The position numbers and the translations under genes were made by a program. From Neisseria perflava (lineage in GTDB: Bacteria > Pseudomonadota > Gammaproteobacteria > Burkholderiales > Neisseriaceae): DNA of 64,000 nucleotides. Numbering within the stretch: position 1 is the first letter of the stretch; the number at the start of each line of letters is the position of its first letter. Below the pieces are notes generated by a model. It had not been told where the DNA came from. It ran no database searches and worked only from the letters and a program-made list of their open reading frames with translations. The stretch is from contig NZ_JALJYC010000001.1 in assembly GCF_024170405.1 (NCBI RefSeq), positions 62,001 to 126,000 on the forward strand, given 5' to 3'. Shown here one piece after another: positions 17,126 through 25,194 of the stretch.

Positions 17126-17143
17126 TCATCTATTATGAAACTT
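17121..17143. promoter_or_regulatory. Probable NsrR operator between nsrR and the hemerythrin gene
   Basis: A perfect 9-5-9 palindrome, AAGTTTCAT-N5-ATGAAACTT. Length, symmetry and the AAG...CAT/ATG...CTT frame fit the known NsrR site type. It overlaps the -10 of the nsrR promoter and lies between -35 (TAAGTT) and -10 (TATAAT) of a minus-strand promoter for the hemerythrin gene, so one bound repressor could silence both. Confidence 0.7.
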
Positions 17144-17210
17144 AATATGCGGTAAAGTCAAACCGACAGGGCGCTTTTCCCCGCAGTTTGGCAACCGGAC
17201 GGAAAACATC

Positions 17211-17663
17211 ATGCACCTGACACAACACACCGATTACGGCTTGCGCGTTTTGATTTACACCGCCATCAACGACGACGCGCTGGTAAATATCAGCACCATT
17301 GCCGAGACCTACGGCATTTCCAAAAGCCACCTGATGAAAGTGGTGACCGCGCTGGTCAAAGGCGGCTTTCTCGACAGCGTACGCGGCAAAGGCGGCGGCC
17401 TGAAGTTGGCGGCAACGCCCGATAAAATCAACATTGGCGCGGTGGTGCGCCATCTCGAACCCATGCAGGTAGTCGAATGCATGGGCGAACACAACGAATG
17501 CCTGATTACCCCGTCGTGCCGCTTGGCCGGGGTGTTGGGTGGGGCGGTCAAAGCGTTTTTCAATTATCTGGACGGCTTTACTTTGGAAGATATGCTCAAC
17601 AAGCGCACTTATGATTTGCTGTATGTACCGAAAATCGACATCATGGCGGTTGAAGAAGCCTGA
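17211..17663 (+). CDS. nsrR: Nitric-oxide-sensing transcriptional repressor NsrR
   Basis: Rrf2-family regulator of 150 residues with an N-terminal winged helix (HLTQHTDYGLRVLIYTA; ISTIAETYGISKSHLMKVVTALVK as the recognition region) and cysteines 90, 97 and 103 that ligate the iron-sulfur cluster, at the same positions as in meningococcal NsrR. Nitric oxide destroys the cluster and releases DNA. In Neisseria it represses norB, aniA and dnrN-type genes. The upstream palindrome suggests autoregulation and control of the divergent hemerythrin gene. Confidence 0.95.
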   Translation: MHLTQHTDYGLRVLIYTAINDDALVNISTIAETYGISKSHLMKVVTALVKGGFLDSVRGKGGGLKLAATPDKINIGAVVRHLEPMQVVECMGEHNECLITPSCRLAGVLGGAVKAFFNYLDGFTLEDMLNKRTYDLLYVPKIDIMAVEEA

Positions 17664-17778
17664 TGGGGCGGGTAAAAAGTGTTGTAAATAAATTACAAAA
17701 TAATGCTGCGGGCGGTATGTTGCGTATAAGGCCGCCATCGGTGTTGCCTCAGGCCGTCTGAAAGAGACGGCAGATAGG

Positions 17779-17826
17779 GAAAAAGGCAGTTTCTCCATTG
17801 AAGGCAATGGAAGAATACTGCCTTTT
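17779..17826. terminator. Strong terminator without uptake sequences, downstream of nsrR
   Basis: AAAAAGGCAGT pairs with ACTGCCTTTTT, and inside it CCATT pairs with AATGG. The gap 17664-17984 otherwise holds one uptake sequence and AT-rich promoter DNA for tonB. Confidence 0.75.
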
Positions 17827-17946
17827 TCACTTGCGTGTATCTGATAATGAATAGTAAAATCACTCGAAATTCAATAATCTGATTTCATTAGAAAATATCC
17901 ACTGCGTGACGAATCAGTCGCTTGCAGAACTTGTAGTAAAAATAGA

Positions 17947-17975
17947 TTGCAAATAGAAATAATTGCCATTAATAT
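17947..17975 (+). promoter_or_regulatory. Candidate tonB promoter with AT-rich Fur-like spacer
   Basis: TTGCAA (17947) and TAATAT (17970) are 17 bases apart. The spacer AATAGAAATAATTGCCAT has a weak resemblance to a Fur box (about half of positions). If used, the transcript would start within about 5 bases of the tonB ATG. Confidence 0.35.
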
Positions 17976-17984
17976 GCTGACACT

Positions 17985-18938
17985 ATGAAGAATGAACGAA
18001 TTTCAAACCCCACGGTTATTGCTGCAGTGGCGCTTTTGCATGTCGGGCTGATGGCTCTGCTGTGGAAAGCCGCCCCACAGATTCAGGAGAGTGTGGAGCA
18101 TATCGAATTTGTCGATTTGGGCGATTTCGGCGGCGGCGACGGTGCGCCCGAAGGTGCAGGTGCACCTTCGGCGGCGCAACCCCAACCGCAGCCCGAGCCG
18201 CCCAAGCCGAAGCCCAAGGTCGAACCGCCCAAACCAAAACCTAAACCGGTCGAGCCAGAAAAGTCGGTTATCAAGCCGGTGGTTACCAAAAAAGCGGATG
18301 CCGACATCCAGCAGCCGAAGGAAAAACCGAAACCTGTCGAGAAACCCAAACCGGTTGAAAAACCGAAGCCGGTCGAGCAGCCCAAACCCGAATCGAAACC
18401 CCAGCCGAAGGCTGAACCGGTAGCGAAAGCCGCCGACAAGCCGTCTGAAAAACCTGCCGACAAACCGGCGGCTGCCGCACCTTCCGCGCAAGCGGGCGAG
18501 GGTGGTAAAGGCGGCAGCGGTGCCAAAGACGGCAAAGGCAAAGGCTCCGGCACGAAAGGCGAAGGCAGCGGACGCGGCGAGGGCAGCGGTAAAGGCAGCG
18601 GCGGCGCCAAAGGCGATCACGGCGAAGGAGCCGGCGGTTCCGGCGGCGGGTCGGGCAGTGGTGGTGCAGGCAGCAGCCGCAGCAATCCTGTGAGTGCTAC
18701 CGGTTCGATTCCGACCCCACCTTATCCGACTTTGTCTCAGGAAAACGGCGAAGAAGGTACGGTGGTGTTGAGCGTATTGGTTGCGCCAGGCGGTAATGTT
18801 GCTTCGGTAAGCGTGACCAAGAGCAGCGGTTCGGCACGTCTTGACCGTGCAGCGAAACAAGCAGCGCAAAATGGTCATTTCAATGCCAGCGTATGGACGA
18901 AATTCCGTGTGCCAGTACGTTTTAGTTTAGGTGGTTAA
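17985..18938 (+). CDS. tonB: TonB energy transducer
   Basis: Couples the proton-motive force from ExbBD to outer-membrane receptors for iron and other ligands. It is 317 residues. The N-terminal anchor VIAAVALLHVGLMALLW spans residues about 11-27. The periplasmic spacer has Pro-Lys repeats (EKPKPVEKPKPVEQPKPES, residues about 100-140), then an unusual Gly/Ser/Lys-rich stretch of about 60 residues (165-230). The C-terminal receptor-binding domain begins PTPPYPTLSQENGEEGTVVLSV. First gene of tonB-exbB-exbD. No SD is seen before the ATG. Iron control by Fur is expected from the family; the site here is weak. Confidence 0.93.
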   Translation: MKNERISNPTVIAAVALLHVGLMALLWKAAPQIQESVEHIEFVDLGDFGGGDGAPEGAGAPSAAQPQPQPEPPKPKPKVEPPKPKPKPVEPEKSVIKPVVTKKADADIQQPKEKPKPVEKPKPVEKPKPVEQPKPESKPQPKAEPVAKAADKPSEKPADKPAAAAPSAQAGEGGKGGSGAKDGKGKGSGTKGEGSGRGEGSGKGSGGAKGDHGEGAGGSGGGSGSGGAGSSRSNPVSATGSIPTPPYPTLSQENGEEGTVVLSVLVAPGGNVASVSVTKSSGSARLDRAAKQAAQNGHFNASVWTKFRVPVRFSLGG

Positions 18939-19068
18939 GGCCGTCTGAAAAGAACGTTTCATTTTTGAATGAAACATATCAAACAGTTTAAATTAAATGG
19001 AACTCTTGTGTTTCGTTTCCCGCCGCTAAGCGGCAGAATTTTAAATTTTATTGAGCTTTGGAAAGAGT

Positions 19069-19728
19069 ATGAATTTATCATTGGTATTTCAATCGGGCGA
19101 TGTCGTCCTAATTAGTGTATTTTTGTTGATGATTGTGATGAGCATTGTTACTTGGAGCGTAATTATCCTGCGCACCATCAAACTGCGTAAGGCCAAGCAG
19201 GGCAATGCTGCTGCGAAAAAAATTGTGATGGATGCGTTTACGCTGAATGACGCGGTGCAAAAAGTGAAAGCCGTTGATTCGCCCATCAGCGATTTGACCA
19301 CCGAATCGGTACGCGCCTATCAAAGCTACCGTCAAAGCGACGCCAAAACGCTGGCGAATGCCTTGCCGCTCAACGAATATCTGGTGACCGCCATCCGCAA
19401 CAGCATGAGCAAAATTTTGGGCAAATTTGACGACGGCATGACCGTATTGGCTTCGATTGGTGCGACTGCGCCGTTTATCGGCCTGTTTGGTACGGTATGG
19501 GGCATTTACCACGCGTTGATTAACATCAGCGAAAGCGGCCAAATGAGTATTGCCGCCGTTGCCGGCCCGATTGGTGAAGCCTTGGTTTCTACTGCTGCTG
19601 GTTTGTTTGTGGCGATTCCTGCGGTTTTGGCTTACAACTTCCTCAATCGTGGCAAGAAAACCCTGTCGCAAGACATGGACGATTTCGCTTATGACCTGCA
19701 TGTTCGTCTGTTGAACCAAAAGGATTAA
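19069..19728 (+). CDS. exbB: Biopolymer transport protein ExbB
   Basis: Membrane proton-channel subunit of the TonB-ExbB-ExbD motor; 219 residues, three membrane helices. [18 protein letters not shown] begins the protein, the first helix is about residues 12-34, and [20 protein letters not shown] plus [20 protein letters not shown] carry the conserved second and third helices (here [11 protein letters not shown]). GGAAAGAGT precedes the ATG at 19069; an ATG 18 bases earlier lacks support. 130 bases from tonB, with one uptake sequence between. Confidence 0.95.
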   Translation: MNLSLVFQSGDVVLISVFLLMIVMSIVTWSVIILRTIKLRKAKQGNAAAKKIVMDAFTLNDAVQKVKAVDSPISDLTTESVRAYQSYRQSDAKTLANALPLNEYLVTAIRNSMSKILGKFDDGMTVLASIGATAPFIGLFGTVWGIYHALINISESGQMSIAAVAGPIGEALVSTAAGLFVAIPAVLAYNFLNRGKKTLSQDMDDFAYDLHVRLLNQKD

Positions 19729-19731
19729 GTC

Positions 19732-20166
19732 ATGGCATTTGGTTCGATGAATTCCGGCGATGATGCGCCGATGTCTGAAATCAACGTCACCCCGCTGGTG
19801 GACGTGATGCTGGTGTTGTTAATCGTGTTTATGATTACCATGCCCGTATTGACCCATTCCATTCCGCTGGAGCTGCCGACCGCTTCCGAGCAGGCGGCGA
19901 AAAAGGATAAACAGCCGAAAGAGCCGCTGCGGTTAACTATTTCTTCTGATGGTAGCTATTACATCGGTGCGGAATCGGCAACCAAGCTGAGTGTTGAAGA
20001 TGTGGCCGCGCGTTTGAAAGATGCGAAAGCGACCAATGAAGACACCATCGTGGCGATTGCCGCAGATAAAGCGGTGGAATACGATTACGTCAACAAAGCA
20101 TTGGGCGCGGCACGCGAAGCCGGTATCAGTAAAATCGGTTTTGTCACCGAAACCAAGGCGCAATAA
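19732..20166 (+). CDS. exbD: Biopolymer transport protein ExbD
   Basis: Single-pass partner of ExbB, 144 residues. The N-terminal SEINVTPLVDVMLVLLIVFM holds the essential membrane aspartate (VDVMLV). The periplasmic domain follows (LRLTISSDGSYYIGAES, EDTIVAIAADKAVEYDYV). It starts 3 bases after the exbB stop, so the two are translationally linked. An uptake-sequence terminator follows. Confidence 0.95.
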   Translation: MAFGSMNSGDDAPMSEINVTPLVDVMLVLLIVFMITMPVLTHSIPLELPTASEQAAKKDKQPKEPLRLTISSDGSYYIGAESATKLSVEDVAARLKDAKATNEDTIVAIAADKAVEYDYVNKALGAAREAGISKIGFVTETKAQ

Positions 20167-20192
20167 GCGTATCGGTTATTATCCGCAAAGAC

Positions 20193-20230
20193 AAAGGCCG
20201 TCTGAAAGCAATAGTTTTCAGACGGCCTTT
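20193..20230. terminator. Uptake-sequence terminator of the tonB operon
   Basis: AAAGGCCGTCTGAAA and TTTCAGACGGCCTTT are inverted; it lies between converging genes and may work for both. Confidence 0.8.
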
Positions 20231-20247
20231 GATTATTTATGTAAGGA

Positions 20248-20682
20248 TTACAAACCTTGCGCCGCCTGTTGCAGACGGGCGGTAAAGTTTGCCAAATCCA
20301 CGCCTGCTTGTCGGGCAGCGGTTTCCACCGCTTCTACGCTCATGCCGTGTTGCACCTGATAATAGCCCCATAACAGCGAACTGCGCGTCCCTGTGCGGCA
20401 GTAAGCCAAAACGGGGGCTTCGGTTTGCTGTAACAAATCATGGAACGCGGCAACGTCGGCGGCGTTGATGGCCGGTGCGACAACCGGTTGGTGGTGGAAA
20501 TGGCGGATACCGGTGTTTTCCAGCCAACGGGCGACTTGTCCGGCAGAGGGCTGCCCGGCCTCTTCATCATCGGGGCGGTTGCAGATAACGGTTTGAACGC
20601 CCAACGTAGCGGCTTGTCGGGCATCGGCTTCGGTCAGTTGCGGCGAAACGTATAAATTGTCAGTGAGTTTTAAAATAGCCAT
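20248..20682 (-). CDS. TIGR01244-type sulfur transferase / dual-specificity phosphatase-like protein
   Basis: 144-residue protein of the Blh-associated DSP-like family. KLTDNLYVSPQLTEAD and VICNRPDDEEAGQP are family segments, and the P-loop is AYCRTGTRSSLLWGYY. Members are annotated as sulfur transferases or phosphatases and are often linked with sulfide metabolism, but the substrate is not established. AAGGATTTC lies before the ATG region on the coding strand reversed (AAATCCTTAT complement). Confidence 0.8.
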   Translation of the reverse strand: MAILKLTDNLYVSPQLTEADARQAATLGVQTVICNRPDDEEAGQPSAGQVARWLENTGIRHFHHQPVVAPAINAADVAAFHDLLQQTEAPVLAYCRTGTRSSLLWGYYQVQHGMSVEAVETAARQAGVDLANFTARLQQAAQGL

Positions 20683-20841
20683 AAGGATTTCTTTGTTGGG
20701 CTAGGGTTTCAGACGGCAGGGTAGGGCAGGCCGTCTGAAAATACAGTGAAATGATTTAAAACCAGTTGGATATGCAGGCAATAATTTATTTTACACAGTT
20801 TGCGCGTGGCTTGTTGTATTGCGGGGCATTCGCGCGGTTAC

Positions 20842-22596
20842 TTAATTTCCCGCCAGCCAGCGTTCCAACAACACCTTGTCGCGGATAACCAGCAGGGCGG
20901 TGTCTGCTTCGGCGGCTTGCACGGTAATGACGGTTTCGTGCAACACGCCTGCGCGGAAGAAATGCAGACGCGCTTGCGTGCCGATTGCCAGTTGCGCCCA
21001 CTGCGCGGCAAAGTCGGTGCAGGCATAGCCGTTGAGGGCGATGATTTTATCCTGTGGGCACAAAGCGGCGTTTTCCGCGCTGCTGCCGTTAAACACCTGG
21101 CTGAGGGTAATGCTGTCGGCGTTTTGTTTGAAACGTGCGCCGAAATCGCCAACAGGAGCGGTATCGGCAGGTATCTCGTCTGCTACGCCGCCGCCGTGAC
21201 TGCGCGGCAGCGGCTGCCAGCTCAATTCTATCCCGACGCTTGCCAAATATTCGGCCAGCGGCAAATCATCGGTGCTGTATAAGGCCGTCTGAAAAAAGTC
21301 GTGCAAATCCAAGCCGGTAAGGTCTTGGCAGCGTACCTGCCATTGTTTTTCGGGTATGCCTTGACGGGTCGCAATCCAGTCGCGGTAGTGCTGCTGCATG
21401 ACCTTATCCAGCGACCATGCGCCGCCGCTTTTTTTACGGATAAGCAAATCCAGACAAAGCGCGGCCAATGCGCCTTTCTGATAATAGCTGACGATGGCGT
21501 TGGAGCTGTTTTCGTCTTGTTTGTAAAACTTATTCCACGCGCTAAAGCTGGATTCGGCCAGCGTCTGTTTCAGACGGCCTTTGCCCTGCTGCACGCGGGT
21601 AATCGTTTGCGCCAGCAGTTTGGCATAGGCCGCAGGTGCAATCGCACCGCTGCGTGCCAAAAACAAATCGTCGTAATAAGAGGTAATGCCTTCAAACGCC
21701 CACAGCTGTTCGGTGTAGTTTTCACGGTGCAGGTCATACGGTGCGAACACTTCGGGTTTGATGGATTTGACGTTCCAAGCGTGGAAATATTCGTGGCTGA
21801 ACAGGCCGAGCAGCTGGGTATAAGCGTCATCCGCGTCTTTCATGCCGTAACGCGGCAGGCTGTTCCGGTCGGCAAGCAGGGCGGTGCTGCTGAGGTGTTC
21901 GAGGCCGCCGTAGATGTTGTCGCCGACATGCAGCAAAAACAGGTATTCTGCAAACGGCGCGGGCTGCGGGAACATCGCCAGCTCGGTTTCGCAGATTTTC
22001 TGCACATCGGCCAGCAGGCGGGCGCGGTCAAAATCAGCATAAAAACCGCTCAAGGCAATGCGGTGCGGGATACCGGCTGCTTTAAACTCCAGAAATTCAA
22101 TCTGCCCCAATTCGACCGGACAGTCTATCAAATCAGCATAAGAGGCCGTCTGAAAATGATGTTCCGCTACGCAGGGCAGGGCGGTGGCACACGCCCAGTT
22201 TGCAGGAAGCTGTTGCAGCTCGATGTGATGAGGCTCGTTTTCACGCCCGCCGACTTGTAAAAACAGGCAGGCGCCGTCGAAGAAACCGCGTTCGGTACTC
22301 AAAAACGAGCCGCGTACGGATAAGTCAAACGCATAAACGGTGTAGCAAATCTGCCACGCTCCGGCTTGGCCTCGGGCTTGCCAACGGCTCTTATCCAGTT
22401 GCTCCAGCGCAACGGCTTGTCCGTCGCAAAACGCCTGAATCTGCATAATATGGCGCGAGAAATCCCGAATCAGATAGCTGCCCGGCACCCAGTCAGGCAG
22501 GCGCAAATCAATAGGCAAATGATTGTTTTGCATGAAACTTAATGTAATTTTCCATTGATGGCTGCATAATTCAGGTTGGATTTTATAATTAATCAT
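20842..22596 (-). CDS. M61 family metallopeptidase with PDZ domain
   Basis: 584-residue glycyl-aminopeptidase-type protein. The N-terminal beta domain begins NYKIQPELCSHQWKITLSF. The zinc motif HEYFH is at residues 268-272, followed by AWNVKSIKPE and the downstream glutamate in LWAFEGITSYYDDL. A C-terminal PDZ-like domain has SSAENAALCPQDKIIALNG. No signal peptide is seen, so it is probably cytoplasmic. The ATG at 22596 is preferred to the GTG at 22605 because GAG lies at a suitable distance. Substrate unknown; relatives prefer N-terminal glycine or alanine. Confidence 0.88.
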   Translation of the reverse strand: MINYKIQPELCSHQWKITLSFMQNNHLPIDLRLPDWVPGSYLIRDFSRHIMQIQAFCDGQAVALEQLDKSRWQARGQAGAWQICYTVYAFDLSVRGSFLSTERGFFDGACLFLQVGGRENEPHHIELQQLPANWACATALPCVAEHHFQTASYADLIDCPVELGQIEFLEFKAAGIPHRIALSGFYADFDRARLLADVQKICETELAMFPQPAPFAEYLFLLHVGDNIYGGLEHLSSTALLADRNSLPRYGMKDADDAYTQLLGLFSHEYFHAWNVKSIKPEVFAPYDLHRENYTEQLWAFEGITSYYDDLFLARSGAIAPAAYAKLLAQTITRVQQGKGRLKQTLAESSFSAWNKFYKQDENSSNAIVSYYQKGALAALCLDLLIRKKSGGAWSLDKVMQQHYRDWIATRQGIPEKQWQVRCQDLTGLDLHDFFQTALYSTDDLPLAEYLASVGIELSWQPLPRSHGGGVADEIPADTAPVGDFGARFKQNADSITLSQVFNGSSAENAALCPQDKIIALNGYACTDFAAQWAQLAIGTQARLHFFRAGVLHETVITVQAAEADTALLVIRDKVLLERWLAGN

Positions 22597-22605
22597 ATTT
22601 ATCAC

Positions 22606-22920
22606 TCATTTTGTTAAATTTTATTAGTATGTTTGCTCGGAAATAAAATATTTAATTTACATCAACAAGACATCTGAAAAAGGGGACTTGAAAAATACAT
22701 ACGGGTAAAATACGCATTCCGTTAAATCAATATAATGATTTTGATGGATTTTTAAATTATTTGGTGCATGGCTGTACGATTTTGAGGAGTGTAATATTGC
22801 TTGGCTCATCGTTGTATGTATGTTAAATTTAGAAAAATTTAAACTTCGCCTTAGCTGTTTTCTATGAAAACGCGGGTCGGAGAAATAAAAATCTCATTCC
22901 CATAATTTATGGAGACTCTA
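22606..22920. other. AT-rich intergenic region upstream of ccoN
   Basis: Divergent promoter region between the M61 peptidase (-) and ccoN (+). A TATAAT occurs at 22731-22736. No full FNR palindrome (TTGAT-N4-ATCAA) is seen. No terminator or repeat was found. Confidence 0.5.
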
Positions 22921-24354
22921 ATGGACACACAAACTTACAACTACAAGGTGGTGCGCCAGTTTGCCATCATGACTGTAGTTTGGGGCATCGTGGGTATGCT
23001 GGTCGGCGTGATTGTTGCCGCCCAATTATACCTGCCGGCGCTCAATTTATCCGAAATCGGCCCTTGGCTGCACTTCGGCCGTCTGCGTCCGCTGCATACC
23101 AATGCGGTGATTTTCGCATTCGGCGGTTGCGGTTTGTTCGCCACTTCTTATTATGTGGTGCAACGTACCTGTAATGCGCGTCTGTTCGGCGGCTGGCTGC
23201 CTGCTTTTACCTTCTGGGGTTGGCAGTTAGTCATCGTTGCAGCTGCCATTAGTTTACCCTTAGGTTATACCCAAGGTAAAGAATACGCCGAATTGGAATG
23301 GCCGATTGATATCCTGATTACTTTGGTATGGGTTGCCTATGCCATCGTGTTCTTCGGTACTATTGCCAAACGTAAAGTCAAACACATCTATGTGGCCAAC
23401 TGGTTCTACGGTGCGTTTATCTTGGCGGTTGCCCTGCTGCACATTGTCAACAACATCAGTATCCCTGCTGGTATGATGAAATCATATCCTGTATATGCCG
23501 GTGCGATTGATGCCATGGTGCAATGGTGGTACGGCCACAATGCTGTGGGTTTCTTCTTGACTGCGGGCTTCTTGGGCATGATGTACTACTTTGTGCCGAA
23601 GCAAGCAGGCCGTCCGGTTTATTCTTACCGCTTGTCTGTGGTTCACTTTTGGGCGTTGATTTTTACCTACATGTGGGCAGGCCCTCACCACTTGCACTAC
23701 ACCGCCCTGCCTGACTGGACCCAATCTTTGGGTATGATTCTGTCGCTGATTCTGTTTGCACCGTCTTGGGGTGGTATGATTAACGGCATCATGACCCTTT
23801 CCGGCGCGTGGGACAAACTGCGTACTGACCCGATTTTGAAATTCTTGATTGTGTCATTGTCTTTCTACGGTATGTCCACCTTCGAAGGCCCGATGATGTC
23901 CATCAAAACCGTCAACTCCCTGAGCCACTACACCGACTGGACTGTTGCGCACGTGCATGCCGGTGCTTTGGGTTGGGTGGGTTTCGTTACCATCGGTTCG
24001 ATTTACTATCTGATTCCGCGTCTGTTCGGCCGCAAAGAAATGTACAGCGTGAAGCTGATTGAAGCGCATTTCTGGATTGCCACCATCGGCGTGGTGCTGT
24101 ATATCGCCGCCATGTGGATTGCCGGTGTGATGCAGGGTTTGATGTGGGGTTCGCTGAACGACGACGGTACGCTGACCTATTCTTTCGTAGAGTCTGTAAA
24201 ACGTACTATGCCTTACTATCTGATTCGTGTAGTCGGCGGTCTGTTGTACTTAAGCGGTATGGTCATCATGGCCTACAACGTTTACCGTACTGCGGTTAGC
24301 GGTAAAGCTGTGAATGCTGAGATTCCTGCGGTTTCTCAAGCACAACACCACTAA
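22921..24354 (+). CDS. ccoN: Cytochrome cbb3 oxidase catalytic subunit I
   Basis: Haem b/b3-CuB subunit of the high-affinity terminal oxidase, 477 residues with about 12 membrane helices. [19 protein letters not shown] has the low-spin haem histidine, [18 protein letters not shown] the CuB His-Tyr region, and [16 protein letters not shown] the haem ligand histidines. GGAGA lies 6 bases before the ATG at 22921; the ATG at 22909 overlaps that site and is rejected. First gene of ccoNOQP, which in Neisseria supplies the sole or main oxidase. Confidence 0.96.
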   Translation: MDTQTYNYKVVRQFAIMTVVWGIVGMLVGVIVAAQLYLPALNLSEIGPWLHFGRLRPLHTNAVIFAFGGCGLFATSYYVVQRTCNARLFGGWLPAFTFWGWQLVIVAAAISLPLGYTQGKEYAELEWPIDILITLVWVAYAIVFFGTIAKRKVKHIYVANWFYGAFILAVALLHIVNNISIPAGMMKSYPVYAGAIDAMVQWWYGHNAVGFFLTAGFLGMMYYFVPKQAGRPVYSYRLSVVHFWALIFTYMWAGPHHLHYTALPDWTQSLGMILSLILFAPSWGGMINGIMTLSGAWDKLRTDPILKFLIVSLSFYGMSTFEGPMMSIKTVNSLSHYTDWTVAHVHAGALGWVGFVTIGSIYYLIPRLFGRKEMYSVKLIEAHFWIATIGVVLYIAAMWIAGVMQGLMWGSLNDDGTLTYSFVESVKRTMPYYLIRVVGGLLYLSGMVIMAYNVYRTAVSGKAVNAEIPAVSQAQHH

Positions 24355-24380
24355 AAGTATAAGAAAGATAGGCTACCAAA

Positions 24381-24992
24381 ATGAAACTACAACAACTAGC
24401 TGAAGAAAAAGTCGGCTTCCTGATTGTCTTTACTCTGCTTGTCATCAGTGTCGGTTTGCTGATTGAGGTGGTGCCGCTTTTCTTCTCGAAAGCAACCACT
24501 CAGCCGGCTCCCGGTGTGAAGCCTTACAATGCGCTGCAGATTGCCGGTCGCGATGTGTATGTGCGCGAAGGTTGTTACAACTGCCACTCGCAGATGATTC
24601 GTCCGTTCCGTGCGGAGACCGAGCGTTACGGCCATTACTCCGTTGCCGGTGAGTCTGTCTATGACCATCCGTTCCAATGGGGTTCCAAACGTACCGGTCC
24701 GGACTTGGCGCGTGTCGGCGGCCGCTACTCGGACGAGTGGCACCGTATCCACTTGAACAATCCGCGTGACGTGGTACCGGAGTCCAATATGCCTGCCTTC
24801 CCTTGGTTGGCGCGTAATAAGGTAGACGCCGATACTACCGTAACCCATATGAAAGCATTGCGCGCCGTAGGTACGCCTTACAGCGATGAAGATTTGGCCA
24901 AAGCGCCGGAAGAGTTGAAAAACAAATCCGAGTTGGACGCCGTTGTCGCTTATCTGCAAGGTTTGGGCTTGGCATTGAAAAACGTAAGGTAA
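24381..24992 (+). CDS. ccoO: Cytochrome cbb3 oxidase mono-haem subunit II
   Basis: Membrane-anchored c-type cytochrome, 203 residues. The anchor [20 protein letters not shown] is near residues 12-31. The haem motif CYNCH follows in [19 protein letters not shown], and the axial methionine is probably in [11 protein letters not shown]. 26 bases after ccoN. Confidence 0.96.
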   Translation: MKLQQLAEEKVGFLIVFTLLVISVGLLIEVVPLFFSKATTQPAPGVKPYNALQIAGRDVYVREGCYNCHSQMIRPFRAETERYGHYSVAGESVYDHPFQWGSKRTGPDLARVGGRYSDEWHRIHLNNPRDVVPESNMPAFPWLARNKVDADTTVTHMKALRAVGTPYSDEDLAKAPEELKNKSELDAVVAYLQGLGLALKNVR

Positions 24993-24996
24993 CAGC

Positions 24997-25164
24997 ATGG
25001 GCATTAACTGGGTACGCACGCTTTTTACGCTATGGATTTTCATCAGCTTCGTTTTGGTTATCTATATTGTGTTTAATCGGCGCAATAAGGGAAACTATGA
25101 TGAAGCAGCCAGCAGCATTTTCGATGACGATGAAAATTCTCTTGATAATAAAAACGGGCAATAA
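24997..25164 (+). CDS. ccoQ: Cytochrome cbb3 oxidase small subunit CcoQ
   Basis: 55-residue single-helix protein starting 4 bases after the ccoO stop. GINWVRTLFTLWIFISFVLV with YIVFNRRN gives one membrane helix followed by an acidic tail (SSIFDDDENSLDNKNGQ). Position between ccoO and ccoP and size are diagnostic of CcoQ/FixQ, which stabilises the oxidase. GTAACAGC precedes the ATG; the SD is weak, so coupling to ccoO is likely. Confidence 0.9.
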   Translation: MGINWVRTLFTLWIFISFVLVIYIVFNRRNKGNYDEAASSIFDDDENSLDNKNGQ

Positions 25165-25194
25165 CCGGTTAATCCGTGCCAACGGAGCAAAATA

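Noticed and set aside
22606..22920. FNR site upstream of ccoN
   Set aside because: Only half-site-like ATCAA/TTGAT fragments without correct spacing.
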